Assembly (NCBI GenBank): GCA_007449985.2
Contig: VIIQ02000574.1
Coordinates: 806,001-870,000, forward strand
DNA length: 64,000 nucleotides
Direction of reading: 5' to 3'
Origin: Desmodesmus armatus
Lineage: Eukaryota; Chlorophyta; Chlorophyceae; Sphaeropleales; Scenedesmaceae
The position numbers and the translations under genes were made by a program. This document shows positions 33,498 through 46,012 of the stretch, in pieces (within the stretch, counting starts at the first letter, position 1; each line of letters opens with the position of its first letter). The notes under the pieces were generated by a model. It was given only the letters and a program-made list of their open reading frames with translations. It was not told the DNA's origin and searched no databases.

Positions 33498-34028
33498 GTG
33501 TCTGATGGTGATGATGCCCCTGCAGACAGCAGGGGCAGTCAGGCCCATCAACCAGCAGCAGCAGGAGCAGTGGAGCCCTGTGCTCATCAGGGTGGTCTGA
33601 GCAGTGGGGCATCACCAACAGCAGCACCACCTGACTGCGTGGCGCCAGTGTCTGCTGGTGCAGGCTCTGCCAGCCGCAGCCCCAGCACAGCGCAGCCTGT
33701 CGGGGGTAATCACGACCCCTTGGCACCGATGTCAGTCGGATCAGCAGAGTGCATGAGCTCGGCCAAGCCACGCCGCCTGACCTTTGCAGCAGCAGCCGCT
33801 AGCGCGGGCAGCTACGGCTGCAGCAGTGTCCTTCAGGGCAGGGGCAATGATGCTTCACCCTTGACGGACACCGCCAGCAGCTTGAGCATCAGCAGCGGGG
33901 AGGACGTGGGTGATGTTGCTGAGTCAGGGGTGCAGCCACAGGGCCCACCCCTGCAGGCCTCAATCCACTGGCTGCTCTGCGGCAGCGGTTTGCAGACGCC
34001 CAGGCTCGCAAAAAATAGGGTTGTGTGA
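29989..34028 (+). CDS. HAUS6: HAUS augmin-like complex subunit 6
   Basis: Subunit of augmin, which recruits gamma-tubulin to existing microtubules in the spindle or phragmoplast. Eight exons: 29989-30198, 30285-30347, 30486-30568, 30753-30849, 31004-31201, 31380-31689, 31928-32239 and 32488-34028; about 937 aa. The N-terminal HAUS6 domain is clear: INPSMFRKPNAKAFELVLYH, FRGLWPLVDKDRKQSKDF, WLKESGQLTDASLAAFQRNP and GPKLVSFLCDLAHWAL. Long Gln/Glu-rich coiled coils follow (exons 5-7). The large last exon is low-complexity (Ser, Ala, Gly, a nine-Gln run near 33471-33497), as in many algal orthologues of scaffold proteins. All phases agree. A TGTAA occurs 90 bases after the stop. Confidence 0.85.
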
Positions 34029-34628
34029 GGGCGCAAGGGGTGTTTCGCAGCGCAGTAGGGACGACCTGCAGATAGAGGGTCATGGCTGACAGCTGGCGGC
34101 TGTGCCGTGTTGTTGTGTTGTAACTGTTCTTCAGACTTTTGGTACTACTTTGATATAAAAACTGAAGCACTGCGCACAGAGTCAGCTTAAGTAGCTGTGG
34201 ACAACGTTGAAGCCAATAGGCCGTGGGGTGCCCCAAATTGTACCAGAGGTGCGTAGTGATCACTGCCCTGGTACTTGAGCGCCTTCAGAGCATCCACAAA
34301 CACCAGCCTGCTCCAAGCTTAATCAGGATGGAAAGTAGATCAGGCGAGTTGTTGTGACAGAAGACCACCAGGCTGGCTGTCATATTTCAAAAATGGGTAA
34401 AAATGACCTGCCAGGAAAACATCAACCCACGATGACTTAGGTACGGATATGTGCTTGCTAAGGTCGCAGACACTGACGCTCGTTGCGCCAGGCTATTCAG
34501 ATCTTCCCGTACTTTGCTGTTTCCGGGAGCAGAGGTCAAGCAGGGAGGCAGCAGTCTCGTGCCAGGTCACCTCATCCATACAGCTGCATATTAAACTTGG
34601 CCTGATCCACGGAGGACTGCAACCCGGG
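34029..34628. other. intergenic region between HAUS6 and the zinc transporter
   Basis: 600 bases with the HAUS6 polyadenylation signal at 34119 and the presumed promoter of the MTP1-like gene. No coding frame is supported. Confidence 0.45.
34119..34123 (+). terminator. TGTAA polyadenylation signal, HAUS6
   Basis: TGTAA lies 90 bases downstream of the HAUS6 stop codon. Confidence 0.5.
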
Positions 34629-37414
34629 ATGGCTGCAGCAGCAGACAACCAGCTCAGCCAGCCGCTGCTGGTGGCTGATGCTGAAGCAGCTGCTGTGTCT
34701 TCAAGGGATGGCATGCAAACGGCTGCTTCAGGTGCGTAGTGGGGTCTTGGGGCCGATGCTTGGCAGGATCGCAGCGGTATGCAGTGGTGGTTGACAGCGG
34801 AGCAGGACCAGAAGCCAACTGCTGGCGCACTCACATGCTGTGCAGATTGCAAGCTGCAAGACAAGTGCTTTCTTTCAGTTGGGACATCGGAGACATCGTC
34901 GTACAAGAAGGTACGTCACTTCACAGCATGCTTCTGTGTACGGCGTGTGTGCTGTTGACTCAACAAACCGCCACAAGCCAGGGTGTTGGTTTTCACAGCA
35001 GCAAAGCCAGCGCTGACCCTGGTTGTGTGCCTGCTGGACTCACAGGTGCAGAGGAAGCTGGTGATTGCCTGCATCCTGTGCTTCATCTTCATGATCATCG
35101 AAGTTATTGGGGGTTACATTGCCAAGAGGTGCGTGGCCCAACAAGGCACTTTGCATGGCTGAGCAGCTGCTTTCCTCTGCATCGCGTGCACTTGCTGTCA
35201 CAGCAGCTGCTTTGCTCCGTCCGGCATGCGCTCTCTATCCTGCATGCAAGTGGCCAGCTTGTCACTTCTTGCACTCAGAAGACACCTGTGCTGCTGTGTG
35301 TTTCTGCAGTGTGGCCATCATGTCTGATGCAGCCCACATGCTGTCAGATGTGAGTGCCTTTTTGGTGTCCATCTTCGCCACCTGGGCAGCCACACAGCCC
35401 AGCAGCTGGCACTACTCCTTCGGCTACCACAGGGCTGAAATCCTGGGCGCGCTGGTGTCAGTACTGGCTATCTGGGCAGTCACAGGCGCACTTGTGTTTG
35501 AGGCTGTGCAGCGAACCATCAATCCAGTACGGGTGGACGGCAAACGTAAGCCAGGGTTGTGGATGGGCGCCAAGATAGCACCTGCCATGTGGCTGCTTGG
35601 GTCATTGCCGTGCTCAGTCAAGCTGTTGCGTCTGACATGCTGCATTCACCATGCGCTTACTGACACAGCATCCTCCCTGTGCACCTGCTCATCAGCTCCC
35701 ACCCTCACCCCACTCCTGCCGTTCGCTTCTTGACATAGCATCCTCCCGTTGCCCATGCTCATCAGCTCCCACCCTCACCCCACCCCTGCCGTGTGTTGTG
35801 CCCGCAGTGATGTTCTTCATCTCGATTGCGGGTGTCGTGTTCAACGTGCTGATCATGCTGACGCTGGGTGTGCACGCACACCTGGGCCACTCCCATGGCC
35901 CTGAGAGCTGCAGCGGCCACAGTCATGGTCACGAGCACAGCCATGACCACGACCATGACCACGGCAGCGGCAAACACAGCCACAGCCACGCTCACGGCAA
36001 CGACTGTGGTCATGGGCACAGCCACAGCCACAGTCACAAGCACGGTGCCAAGAGCAGCAGCTGCGCTCACAAAAACGAGCACAAGCACGAGCACAGCCAC
36101 GATCACGATCACGATCACAGCCACGACCATGACCACAGCAACGGGCAGCAGGCAGCCGGCGGTTGTGGCGGCCACCATGACCACAGCCATGACCACAGCC
36201 ACGACCACAGCGAAGCCCATGCTCACACCCACGAGCACAGCCACCACGGCCACAGCCACAGCCACGGCAGCTGTAGCAGTGACAGTAGCAGCAGCTGTAG
36301 CAGCAGCAGTGCAGCAGGGCATGGCAGCCAGCAAGCTGGGGAGGCACCCACTGCTGCGTGGACAGCACCAGCTGAGGCAGAGGCAGGGGCTGCTGCAGGG
36401 GTGGTCAGCTGCGGGTCTGGCAAGGAATGCATAGTGATCGACCTACCAGCCACAGCAAGTGCAGGAGGCAGCTGCGGCCAGGCTGGCCACGCGGTGTCCT
36501 GCCGCTGCACCATTGCGCGCAAGAACAGCCATGAGATTGAGGTGCGCTGCGAGCTGCCGGTCCCAGCGGTGGCGCTCAAGCCCTCTGCTGGCAACACCAG
36601 CAGGCCCGCCAGCAGCCACGGCCATAACCACAGCCACAGCCATGACCACGGGCACGACCACGGCAGCATCAACCTACGCAGTGCAGTGCTGCATGTGATC
36701 GGGGACATCCTGCAGAGCATCGGGGTTGCGATTGCGGGTGCGCTGATCTGGTGGAACCAGGACGACCCTCGCTGGTACCTGGCGGACCCCATCTGCACTT
36801 TCATCTTCAGTGTGGTGGTGCTGCTCACCACAAAGTCCATTTTGCGGGACATTGTTCACGTGCTGATGGAGCGCACACCCACAAATGTGGACGTGCCGGC
36901 TATGTCACAGGTGGGTAGCATGCAGGGCTGGCGCGCTCATAGGTCAGTAGGTGTGTTGCTGAATGCATGTCGGTTGCAGTGGCTGGCTGGCTGGCTGGCT
37001 GGCTCGTGAGCGCTGCTTGTAGATGGTCTGCAAGGATGGCTCTGCTTATGTCAACATACAGGTGTTTGGAGAAGCCAAGGGGTTGACAGTCTGTGGTGCT
37101 ACCCTACGACTTTTCCTCAGATGTCATAACCATCCATGACACCATTTGTGTGCTGCTGGTGTTGCTGCTGCCTTTGCTGGCTGCAGGTCATCAGTGATAT
37201 GGATGGTGTGCGTGACGTACACGACCTGCATGTGTGGAACATCAGCACCAGCACCTCCCCTGTGCTGACTGCCCACGTGCACATAGGCCCCGACGCCGAC
37301 GCCAACACAGTGCTGCAGCAGTTAGAGCAGTATCTGCGCGGCATTGGCATCCAGCACTCCACCATCCAGATTTGCAATGTGCAGAGTGCAGCTGGCGGTT
37401 CACAGGCCAGCTAA
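34629..37414 (+). CDS. MTP1: CDF zinc transporter, MTP1/ZnT-like with His-rich loop
   Basis: Proton-coupled zinc exporter or vacuolar sequestration transporter. Six exons: 34629-34731, 34846-34910, 35046-35128, 35310-35545, 35808-36910 and 37187-37414; all phases agree; 605 aa. Landmarks in order: a Cys-containing N-terminus (DCKLQDKCFLSVG), TM1 (ACILCFIFMIIEVIGGYIA), the first metal-site motif HMLSDV, the TM3-4 region (AEILGALVSVLAIWAVTGAL), a very long His loop of HSH/HDH repeats (36-kb region), a second short His cluster, then TM5 with HVIGDILQSIGVAIAG (second HxxxD), and a cytosolic domain DMDGVRDVHDLHVWNISTST. Land-plant MTP1 has the same order, but the loop here is much longer. Two tandem copies of a 70-bp unit precede the acceptor of exon 5. 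Confidence 0.92.
35661..35792. repeat. 70-bp tandem duplication before a splice acceptor
   Basis: The units starting at 35661 and 35731 share CATCCTCCC and ATCAGCTCCCACCCTCACCC with a few differences. They make up the pyrimidine-rich end of the MTP1-like intron that stops at 35807. Confidence 0.85.
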
Positions 37415-37758
37415 GCAGCAGTGCAACGGTCAGGGTGTAGGCCGTGTCTTTTTCAGCAGGAGCGGTGATACTGGAGGCATGTTGCTGCTGGCAGTTGCAC
37501 CGCGGCTGTGTTTTAGCAGGTGCTGTGGGTGTGGCGTGCTGCTTGTGCAGCACTTACTGGCAGCACATTTGGGGGGAGGGGTGGTTGTGGTGTGTGCTTG
37601 TAGGGGCGGTTGTAGCTATATGGGGCACTGCCTGGTCTTACATCATGCCAGCCTTGCAGCAACCTGTCGAATGGTTGTTGGAGCTTGAGGCTTGCACAAG
37701 CTGGCTGCAGCTTATTGCTAGTGCTCCTATCAGGGTGCAGCTTGTGGTTTAGTCGTTC

Positions 37759-37842
37759 TGATGGTTGGTTCTTGCTATGTGGCTGCTTGTCACCAAGTTT
37801 TGATGGTTGCTGCTTGCTATGTGGCTGCTTGTCTCCAAGTGA
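37759..37842. repeat. 42-bp imperfect tandem duplication
   Basis: 37759-37800 and 37801-37842 share CTTGCTATGTGGCTGCTTGT and flanks, with a few mismatches. Confidence 0.85.
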
Positions 37843-39107
37843 CTGTCACAGCTGTGGTTTCATCCACAGCGCCTTGCCAATTTGGGCCAGCACAAGTGGG
37901 GTACCCCCTTGCCTGTTGGCTGTGGGTGGATGGGACAGCACTGTGATGAGACAGCACTGTGATTGGCCAGAATCAAAGTCAAATTCAACCCCGGCCCACA
38001 TCTGTGGAGGATTGCTTAAACTCATTTGTCGTGTCTCACCTTTACATGGGGAGCACACATGCAACAGTGTAACACAATCATAACAAAGCAGCTTCATCGA
38101 CACCCTGGCATGGCTGCACTTCAAGCTGCACTTCAGTTCACTGGACACCCCTGGCCGCCATTCAGCACTTTGGGCTCAATGATTCATCAACCATACAACA
38201 TGCACCGCCTCACAACACAATGGGCACGCTGCTGCTGAGCACCTCCGGGCACGTGTTGTTCCGTACAGGATTGCTGAAGGTACACAGCCCCCACATGATC
38301 ATTGCCCCCAAGCTCCATCACTTGACATAGCTGCTAAGGCACGTCTGTGCAATGTCGGTCTCCGTTATAGCACATCTGTGCAATGTAAATCCCACAAAAA
38401 ACACTTCTCAACTCCATGGCATTCACTCTCACAAGCAGGAGAAGGACGCCACAACTCAGAGCAACTGAAATAATGCAGCAGACATGCAGCCTGGACGCTT
38501 CCAGGCTTGCTGCAACTGCAGCTGGTGGAGCAGCAATGGGGGAAGGCCCATCATGGGCAGCAGACACCCTGCACCCTGAGCCACAGAAATGACTGAAACG
38601 CATGCAGGTATAGCGGCCCAACTTGCTCCCAGGGTGGTGGGGTACAGGGACACATCATGGAGTGACACAGCACATGCATGAAGTGACACAGCATCCTGAA
38701 CACAGCCGTAAAGTCAGGCAGCCAGTTGTAAAGGGGTGAGGATGGACTTGACTTTTGAGCCCCCTTGACACCACACCAATAGTTTGCATAACTGCACCCT
38801 CAGCTGTTGCGCTCACAACACCACTGCCATGCGGGAAAAAATGGTGCAAGACCCCTGCCCACCCTGTGTCCCTGCAGGTTAGCTCCCACGCTTAGAAAGG
38901 ACACACTCTTGCAATACTGCGCTGACAGATGTGGACAGGTAATTGGCACCGTTTTGCGTGCCCGCTGACCCGTTCCAGCCCCCCAAAGGAACGCACGTCC
39001 CTGCAACACATGCTGACAACCAACCAGTGACACCACCCATCCCTGTGGCACTGGGTTCTGTCAGATGATGAGTCGCAACAAAGCGTGTCCACAGTCAGGT
39101 TGATCCA

Positions 39108-39112
39108 TTACA
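39108..39112 (-). terminator. TGTAA polyadenylation signal, GAF-PAS kinase
   Basis: The minus strand reads TGTAA 18 bases downstream of the kinase stop at 39130. Confidence 0.5.
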
Positions 39113-39129
39113 GTGAGATCCAGGCTGCA

Positions 39130-40173
39130 TCACAGGGTACCGTCTGCCTCAAGCTTGGCCTCCAGTGCCACAACCCTGTCCAGCACCTCTTTGAAGAGTG
39201 GCCTGCACAATATACAGCACACAGTACAGGAATTGGGGACACAGTCCCAACCTCGGCACTAGCCATTCATTGGGACAGGGCAGCAGCATGCAGCACATTG
39301 GCCACCACCACTGGCAAGCTGCCAGACTGACAGTGCTGACAACAGGGTAGCTGTGCAGGCCTACAAGAAATACAGGCCGACTTTGCAACTACCAGCAACT
39401 GGCATCACGCAAGCAGGTGAAGCGTCCTGCACGAACACTGCAGTGTCCCCAGTACCCCTTGACCAGCTGACCTTTGTGCTGGGTCCTGGGACATGCATGC
39501 GCCCACAAGGTCTCTGAGGGGTGGCGGCATATCTGTGGGTACTTGCAGCAGGCGGCCCATGCCAATGGCATGAAGCACCTAGCAGACGCAGGCAGCAACC
39601 ACACAAAACAGCCTCAAAATGAGTTTGAACGAATAAAAACGGTAGGCAAGATATGCGATCCAGACACAAGAGGCTGTTGGTGTGTAGTCAAGAGTGCCCT
39701 GTTCTCTGGGGAGTGTCCAACAGGCATTGATTTGTCCGGCAGGCTGGGGCTCTGATGCCCCTCTCAGCAGGGCAACCCCTGCGATCATGCCGTTCCCGTT
39801 GCAGCCTCGCACCTGGCTGTGTGACATGCCTGCATACGGCCTGCAGCCGCAGTACATCTCCCACACCAGCACACCCCAGCTGCAAACACACCAGCAGCAG
39901 CAGCAGACAAAATCAGACGCCAAGTCAGCGTACAGGTCAGGGTACACATAAACCAAGATGGGCTGTAGTATGGTACCAAGTCATCATTTGACTTTGCTTC
40001 CTTTGAAGCATCTGCAACTATGGCGATGTACGACACAACACTCGCAGGCACAGAGACTTCTGCTCAACAAAGACTTCTGCGCGTCAGCACCAGCACCTAC
40101 CTGTACACGTCCACCTTCTTGCTCATCTGGCCATTGAGCAGCAACTCAGGCGGCATGTGGGTGACAGTACCTG

Positions 40174-40213
<40 letters not shown>

Positions 40214-43200
40214 CAAAAGCAGACGCATATGAACACGGGCGGCACCCACTTCGCACCAGGTCTAGGGGATGGCCCCCAGTCGACTCAACCAGCATGACTC
40301 CACTCCTGCTGCAAACTGCAGGCTGCATATTTCCAATTGCCTGCCGCTTGTACTGCCCCTCTGTACTGCAGAACTTACCGTATGTGCGTGTCTCAATGAT
40401 GGGTGTGTTGTTGGAGACCAGGCGGGACAGGCCAAAGTCAGAAACCTGCAGCCACAGGGGTGAGCGGGCAGCACCACAGATGAGCAACAACCTGCACACA
40501 GCCCCAACACCCCACAATTCACCTGAGCTATGTGCGCAGAGCATCAGGCAGTCAACAGACACCTGCCATGTTCCTGGTTGTCTGACAGGGTTAGCAGCCA
40601 CACCAGCTGCACCGGAGAAAGGACCATAGCATGCTGCAACCCACACCTCTCATACCAGCACGCCCACCACATACCAATCAGCATGCCGCCACTGCTCTTC
40701 TCACCTTAGCCGTGTAGCCACGGTGCTCAGCCGGTGCTGCTATCAGCAGCACGTTGTTCCCTGTGAGGTCACCATGCAGCATGTTCTTATGATGCAGGTA
40801 GCTCATGGCAGCAGCCACCTCCCTGGCAGTGGCTAGGATGGCTGCCAAGTCAGGAGCTGGGCAGTTGAGCCCCCCTGAGAAGGAGGAGGAGACAGAGCTC
40901 TCTGCGCCCGCATCAACACCCAGCAGCACTGAAGGCTGCTGCCTGAACCAGCCCTTCTCAACAGCATCGCTGATGCAGCCACGGTTGCAGAACTCCAGCA
41001 GCAGCCAGCTGTGAGGGACAGCAAAGCAGGATGCCAGCAGCAAATCAGAAATACATCAGCGAAGCAGCAGGAAAAAGCAAGCAAGGAAGCAATACAGCAT
41101 GAGTACCAAGCAATCACAACCCAGCAAAACCGCACTCACACCGAAAAAGGTGAGCAGTTCTTACCCAAAGCACCAGTAGCCGCCCAAACCGGCGGCGCGA
41201 CACTGTGACTTAGATCTCAGCACAGCAACACTCGCCAGGCATCACCACAGCAATCATCCCAAGCGCCCTGCTCATTACTGCCCATTGGTGCCAGCAGCCC
41301 CATCCCTGCCACAATCCCAACCACAATGGATGTGTCCCCACCGCCGTATAATTGCCTGCCAGCCCAGGACCATCCAAATGTCTTGCCTCCCCAGCCCACC
41401 CCCCCCCCTGCGAGCACACTCACGTTTCCATAAGTGTTTTACGTCCCGGCCTGCTGCCGCTGCTGTCCTGCTGGCTGTCGAGTGCATCGCTGCTGGTGAC
41501 GTAGCCCATGGCCTCATCCTCATGCGCCTCAGGTGCCATCTCAACAGCACGGGTGGCGTGCTTGTAGGTGGTCACCTGCACAGGCACACGCGCCACATCA
41601 GCTACACCAACCCCAACACCGGCCCAGTTGCTGCTGTTACTCCTGATCTATCACTGGTGGATTATGCCCAACCAGGCTACACGGGATGCTACAGGGTACT
41701 TGTGGTGTCACTGAAGCGCTGCAGCTATTCCAAGCACCAGCCTGCTGTATTGCACCATGTCAGCCGGTTGCTTTCTGACTTTGGGACAACATAAACGGAC
41801 ATAGGCCGAGTGGGCCGTGCTACTGCAGAATGACTGGGCACTCTACACCAGAAACCCAAGCACTCAAGGTCTGAGCTGCAGCTCACCACGTTCGGGTGTT
41901 GGACCTGCTCGCTCAGCAGTCCCTCCAGTGGCCCCCGCTGGCCCTGCTCCTGCATGTACTCAATGATCTTCACAGCTACCATGCGGCCCTGCCACGTGGC
42001 TGCAGGGGGAAGGGTGGCGGCACACAGCAGGAAGAGCACAGAGCGTGCCAGCAGCAGCACAGAAAAAAGACACACTCAGCACAGGCAGAGCTTCAACACG
42101 ATTCTACCTGCAAGACTTGCAGGACATGAGCGACGAACACAGTCCTTTCACCAGACCCTACGCAATGTGGCCAAACCTGAGTCTCATGCCTCATCCTAGG
42201 CCTCATGGACCCTGCCTCCCCTCCCTACCTCCGCCTTCCCTACCTTCCCCCAGGCCCTCCCTCCCAGGCCCTCACCTCTGTACACGCGGCCAAAGGCGCC
42301 CTTGCCAAGCAGCGGCCCCACTTTAATGTCAGGCATGGGGTCCTGGTCGACCGCCATCAGATTGAAGTGCACCCCGCGCGTACTGGACCCCCCCTCACGC
42401 CGCTGCTTGTTGCCGGTGCTGCCGCCCCCTGCTGCCGCACTGCTGCTGCCCGCCGGCTCCTGCTGCAAGCTGCTCACGCAGCTGCTGTGTCCCTGGTCCA
42501 CCTCCCGCAGCGTGGCAAAGTAGAAGCTGCGTGCCCCACTGCCATCCTCATTCGGCAGGAAGTTGGGGATACCGATTGGCAGCATGTTGTTGTCGAGGCC
42601 GGTGTTGGCGGCGCAGCGGAACTGCGCCTGCAGGCGGGCTTGCGGCAAGGGGCTGCTCGCTGAGGCTTGCTGGGGTGGTGTCACCATCAGCTGCAGCTCG
42701 AAGTTCTGCTGGCTCTTGATGGCGTCGCCAAACTCGCCCGCGATCCAGCTGTCGCCAGAACGGGAGCTGGGCGGCAACTGCACACAGCATGGCAGTTACA
42801 AACAGGATGATTTCAGTCAACATCAGAGTCCACATGGTCATGGATGATGATCACCCCTCCCCCCTCAAGCTCAAAGTGAGTAACTCAAACTCAGCTCAGA
42901 TGCCGGTACACAAGGTGACGCTGCCCCACTGTCAAGAGGCTCTGAAAATCAAGTATGGTTGTTCCAGGCTGTTGCAGGGTTGGTGTACCTGGAAAATGTC
43001 CCAGAAGGGTGCCCTGCGTCCGTCCCGCGGCCGTGAGCGCCCCACCGCCTGCTCCCACGCCTCGTTGGCAAACAGCACTGCCCAGGGCTGCTCGCTGTCA
43101 GCAGTGACCTCAACCAGCATGATGGCCTCACTGTAACACAACAGCAGGCCAGCACAGCAACACGATAACACAGACCCTGTTGCAAGCCGTGACACTGGTC

Positions 43201-45410
43201 GGGGAACCCCGAGCTTGCCTGGGAATGTTCATGGCACTTGTGGGTCAGCCGCTAGGCAAGCCTTGTATACACCATCACAAGCTATACTGCCATGGGTTGG
43301 GAGCAACTCCAGGATTGAAAACACATAACACAGGGATGGGGTTCAATAAGGGATCAGGTGCGAGTTGACATGACAGGGTTATGTGCATTACAGTGTTCCA
43401 TGTGAATTGCATGTGGGATTGCCACTGCTGACCCTGCTCCTGCAAATTGATAGCTTACGTGAAGCAGTCGATGGCTCTCAGCAGCTGCCTCTGCTCTTGC
43501 TGCAGCTGCTGCCTGGCCCGCTGCTCCTGCAGCACCTGCTCCTTCTCAATCTCACGCAGCACCATCTCAGCCCTGAAGGCATGACAATATCATCACCAGC
43601 ATTGAAAGAGGCAGCAGGTGAGGACAGTCAGCGAAATTGCACCAGTGTGCTGGTGCTGCGGGTCGGCTGGCGCTGTGGCAAGTGCCCTGTCGGCAGAGGC
43701 AGCAAGGCAGGGCTGCCTGCTACCAGCTGGCCAGGCTGCTGCAGTGACAACAGACAGGCGCCCGATGCAAACAGGAGAGACAAGCTGGGAGTTTCTGGTG
43801 TCAACTCACATGTTTGCCAGGAGGTTGCAGCTGTTGGCATCAAACTCTCGAGGCTTGTCGTCAATGATGCACCTGCAGCCAGACAGCACAGCACAGCATA
43901 ACACCACACATACAGCACAGCAGGGGAGAACACTGTGGGGTGGACCTGCCTCACATTCAACACTCTTCTCGTTCATCAAGCTTTTGTCCCGGAGACAACC
44001 ACCATTGACAAGTGTGGGAAACTTGTAGGTGTGAGTCACACATTGTGACTCAACTTGCCCAACGGGCTACTAGCAGGGGTTGCCAAGCAGGATATCCACA
44101 GTGGACAAGTAGGAGTGATAGTGAAGACCGCCTGCAGCACGCAGCCTGCTTACAGGGAGCCAAGGCGCAGCCCGTTGGAGCAGACCAGCGGGCAGCCAGC
44201 ATAGAAGCGGATGTATGGGGCTCCTGTCACCAGGGGGTTGGCCTTGAACCGGGCATCCTGCATGCAATAGGAGGGAGGCACAGTAGTGGGCGCATGGCAG
44301 CTGCAGGATACAACAACCTTGGGGATGAAGACAGAAGGACACCAGAAAAGACATGAACACCAGAAGCAGCTAGACAACCAAGCCAGTCAGCACAGCCAGC
44401 CTTCAGCTAGCACCACCAATGCAGCATGACGGTAAGGTCGACAGCTGCTCTTGTACCTTTTGAGCGTCCTCCACCACAAGAGCCTCCGGGTACGCAGGCA
44501 GCAGCGTCCTGAAAACGGTGCAATTGAACACAGCACACAGTCGCTGGACAGGTGGAGGGGCCCATGCTGAGGCACTGCACTTTCGCTGCCGTGTCTGCAC
44601 ACAGCAGACCTGCCATGCTGCCACCGCGGTCGCGCTTGGGAGCCAACCATGACATCAACTGCAGCAGCAGTTCAATAGCAAAGCTGCAACTGCAACTGCA
44701 ATTGCGACTGGCCTCGCCGCTGCTACCCCGCCAGGCTGCCTTGTGCCACCCACCAAGCACAGAAGGATGTGTTGCGGGGGGTCCTGTCCACCTTGCCCAG
44801 CCCCTGTGCTGACTTGAACCACTGCACAGGGGTATCGACCAGCGATACCAGTGCAATAGGGACCTGCAGTGACCAAGCAGAGACAGATGTGTGCTCAGAA
44901 CGTCTGCTACAAGTTATGCTTCAGTTTGTTGCCAGGCAACACTTTGCTGCCAAGCACCCCACGGGGCCTGTTCAACTCGGAGCGTCGTACCTTGAATACC
45001 AGAGTGCACAGCCTGGTGATGTCATCAAAACGCTGCTCTGGTGGTGTGTACAGTATGTTGAGGTCGTGCAACTGCTTGATGCGGTTCAGCTCGCACACAG
45101 CTGCTGGGGCGCCCGCATACTCCTGCTGTGCAGGCACCGCATCTTCCGCTGCTGATGCCTGGTTTGGTGCTGCCGCTGGTTCCTGAGGTTGGGAGCTGCT
45201 GGATAGCTGCTGACTGACAGGATTTGGAGTCTTAAGTGGTGCTTCAACAGGGGCATGAGCAGCAGGTTTATCATCCTGCATGGCATGCAGTGGAGCAGAA
45301 GCAGTCCCAGCTGATAGTGCCAAAAGCAGGCTCTCATGACACCAGCGCCCAGACTGTGCGTCGACACTCACCAAGACAGAGGAAGCCTCCTTTGAGGCGC
45401 AGATCCCCAT
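39130..45410 (-). CDS. GAF-PAS-protein kinase with N-myristoylation motif
   Basis: Probable membrane-attached sensor kinase. Seventeen exons (3' to 5' edges): 45410-45372, 45275-44991, 44863-44754, 44508-44457, 44257-44154, 43872-43810, 43572-43459, 43130-42989, 42777-42276, 41999-41887, 41575-41424, 41008-40705, 40445-40379, 40170-40101, 39879-39813, 39578-39472 and 39202-39130; every phase agrees; 787 aa. The start [11 protein letters not shown] fits N-myristoylation with an adjacent palmitoylatable Cys. Residues about 80-240 are a GAF domain ([47 protein letters not shown]). Residues about 275-330 are PAS-like ([18 protein letters not shown]). The kinase runs from about 455: [31 protein letters not shown] (HGD replaces HRD), [32 protein letters not shown] and [14 protein letters not shown]. 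This is a TKL-type kinase of the algal GAF family; the ligand is unknown. Confidence 0.9.
40173..40215. repeat. GGCA tetranucleotide microsatellite at a splice acceptor
   Basis: About ten tandem GGCA units. On the minus strand they read TGCC repeats and form the tract immediately before the TGCAG acceptor of kinase exon 14 (exon start 40170). Confidence 0.9.
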
Positions 45411-46012
45411 GTTGCCGCTGCAAACTAGTGTGTCGGCATCACAAGATCTGCCAATGCTCGGTGATGCAAAGTGCCATACGGTGAGCCAGCCAGAAAACCG
45501 TGTGCAGACTCGTTCTCCATCAATGGGAATGCGTTTATCCGCTATGGCAGACGCGCGGGGTCTGATTGAGATTCAAGCTGGCTGTGGTCCAAGTGCCCAG
45601 CTGTGTCTCTGACAACTGCCAGCTCTGTTGTCTTGCAACTCACAGACACAAGGATATCAATGTTAAGCATGTGCTGACCTATAGGAAAGGCAGCTCCATT
45701 GAAGGGCCTGTATGCTGGTGGAGGTGGTACCGCCGCAGAGTCACGGTACAAGGGCGGCCCAGTTGGCCCATGACGCAGAAACATTGCTAACTTCACACAT
45801 GAAAGAAATCTGGCACGCCGCAAAGCAAGGTGCACCAGCCCCACACAGCCACCATCGACCTGCAGCCGTCATGCACTGCAGCTGCGCAGGAGCCTTGTTG
45901 CATGGCTCGGCACACGTGTGTGCTGGCAATGGTGTCACTTCAATTCAGCCAAAGGCCGCGGGGCAGGCTTGCTGCGCAGCAAGCCCCCCTGAGGCTGCTG
46001 CCCAGCTGCATT
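45411..46012. promoter_or_regulatory. spacer between tRNase Z 3' end and kinase 5' end
   Basis: Both genes are on the minus strand, so this holds the tRNase Z 3' region and the kinase promoter. A minus-strand frame at about 45786-45640 (FLRHGPTGPPLYRDSAAVPP, then PFNGAAFPIGQHMLNIDI) with a donor-like end looks coding but could not be linked to either neighbour. It may be an alternative 5' exon of the kinase. Confidence 0.4.

Larger units (their letters stand above)
37415..39129. other. convergent intergenic region, 1.7 kb
   Basis: Lies between the stops of the MTP1-like gene and the minus-strand kinase. It contains a 42-bp tandem duplication (37759-37842), plus-strand TGTAA at 38384 and the kinase polyadenylation signal at 39108-39112. 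Numerous short frames have no support. Confidence 0.5.

Noticed and set aside
32475..34028. Treating the 514-codon plus-strand frame as its own gene
   Set aside because: It joins in phase to the preceding HAUS6 exon at 32239/32488; no separate start context or promoter.
35762..36434. Long open frames on both strands over the His-rich region, including an apparent hydrophobic minus-strand protein
   Set aside because: They are frame shadows of the CAC/CAT-rich repeat: Val/Ala-rich on the antisense strand and Thr/Ala-rich in the shifted plus frame. The MTP1 frame is fixed by flanking transmembrane motifs.
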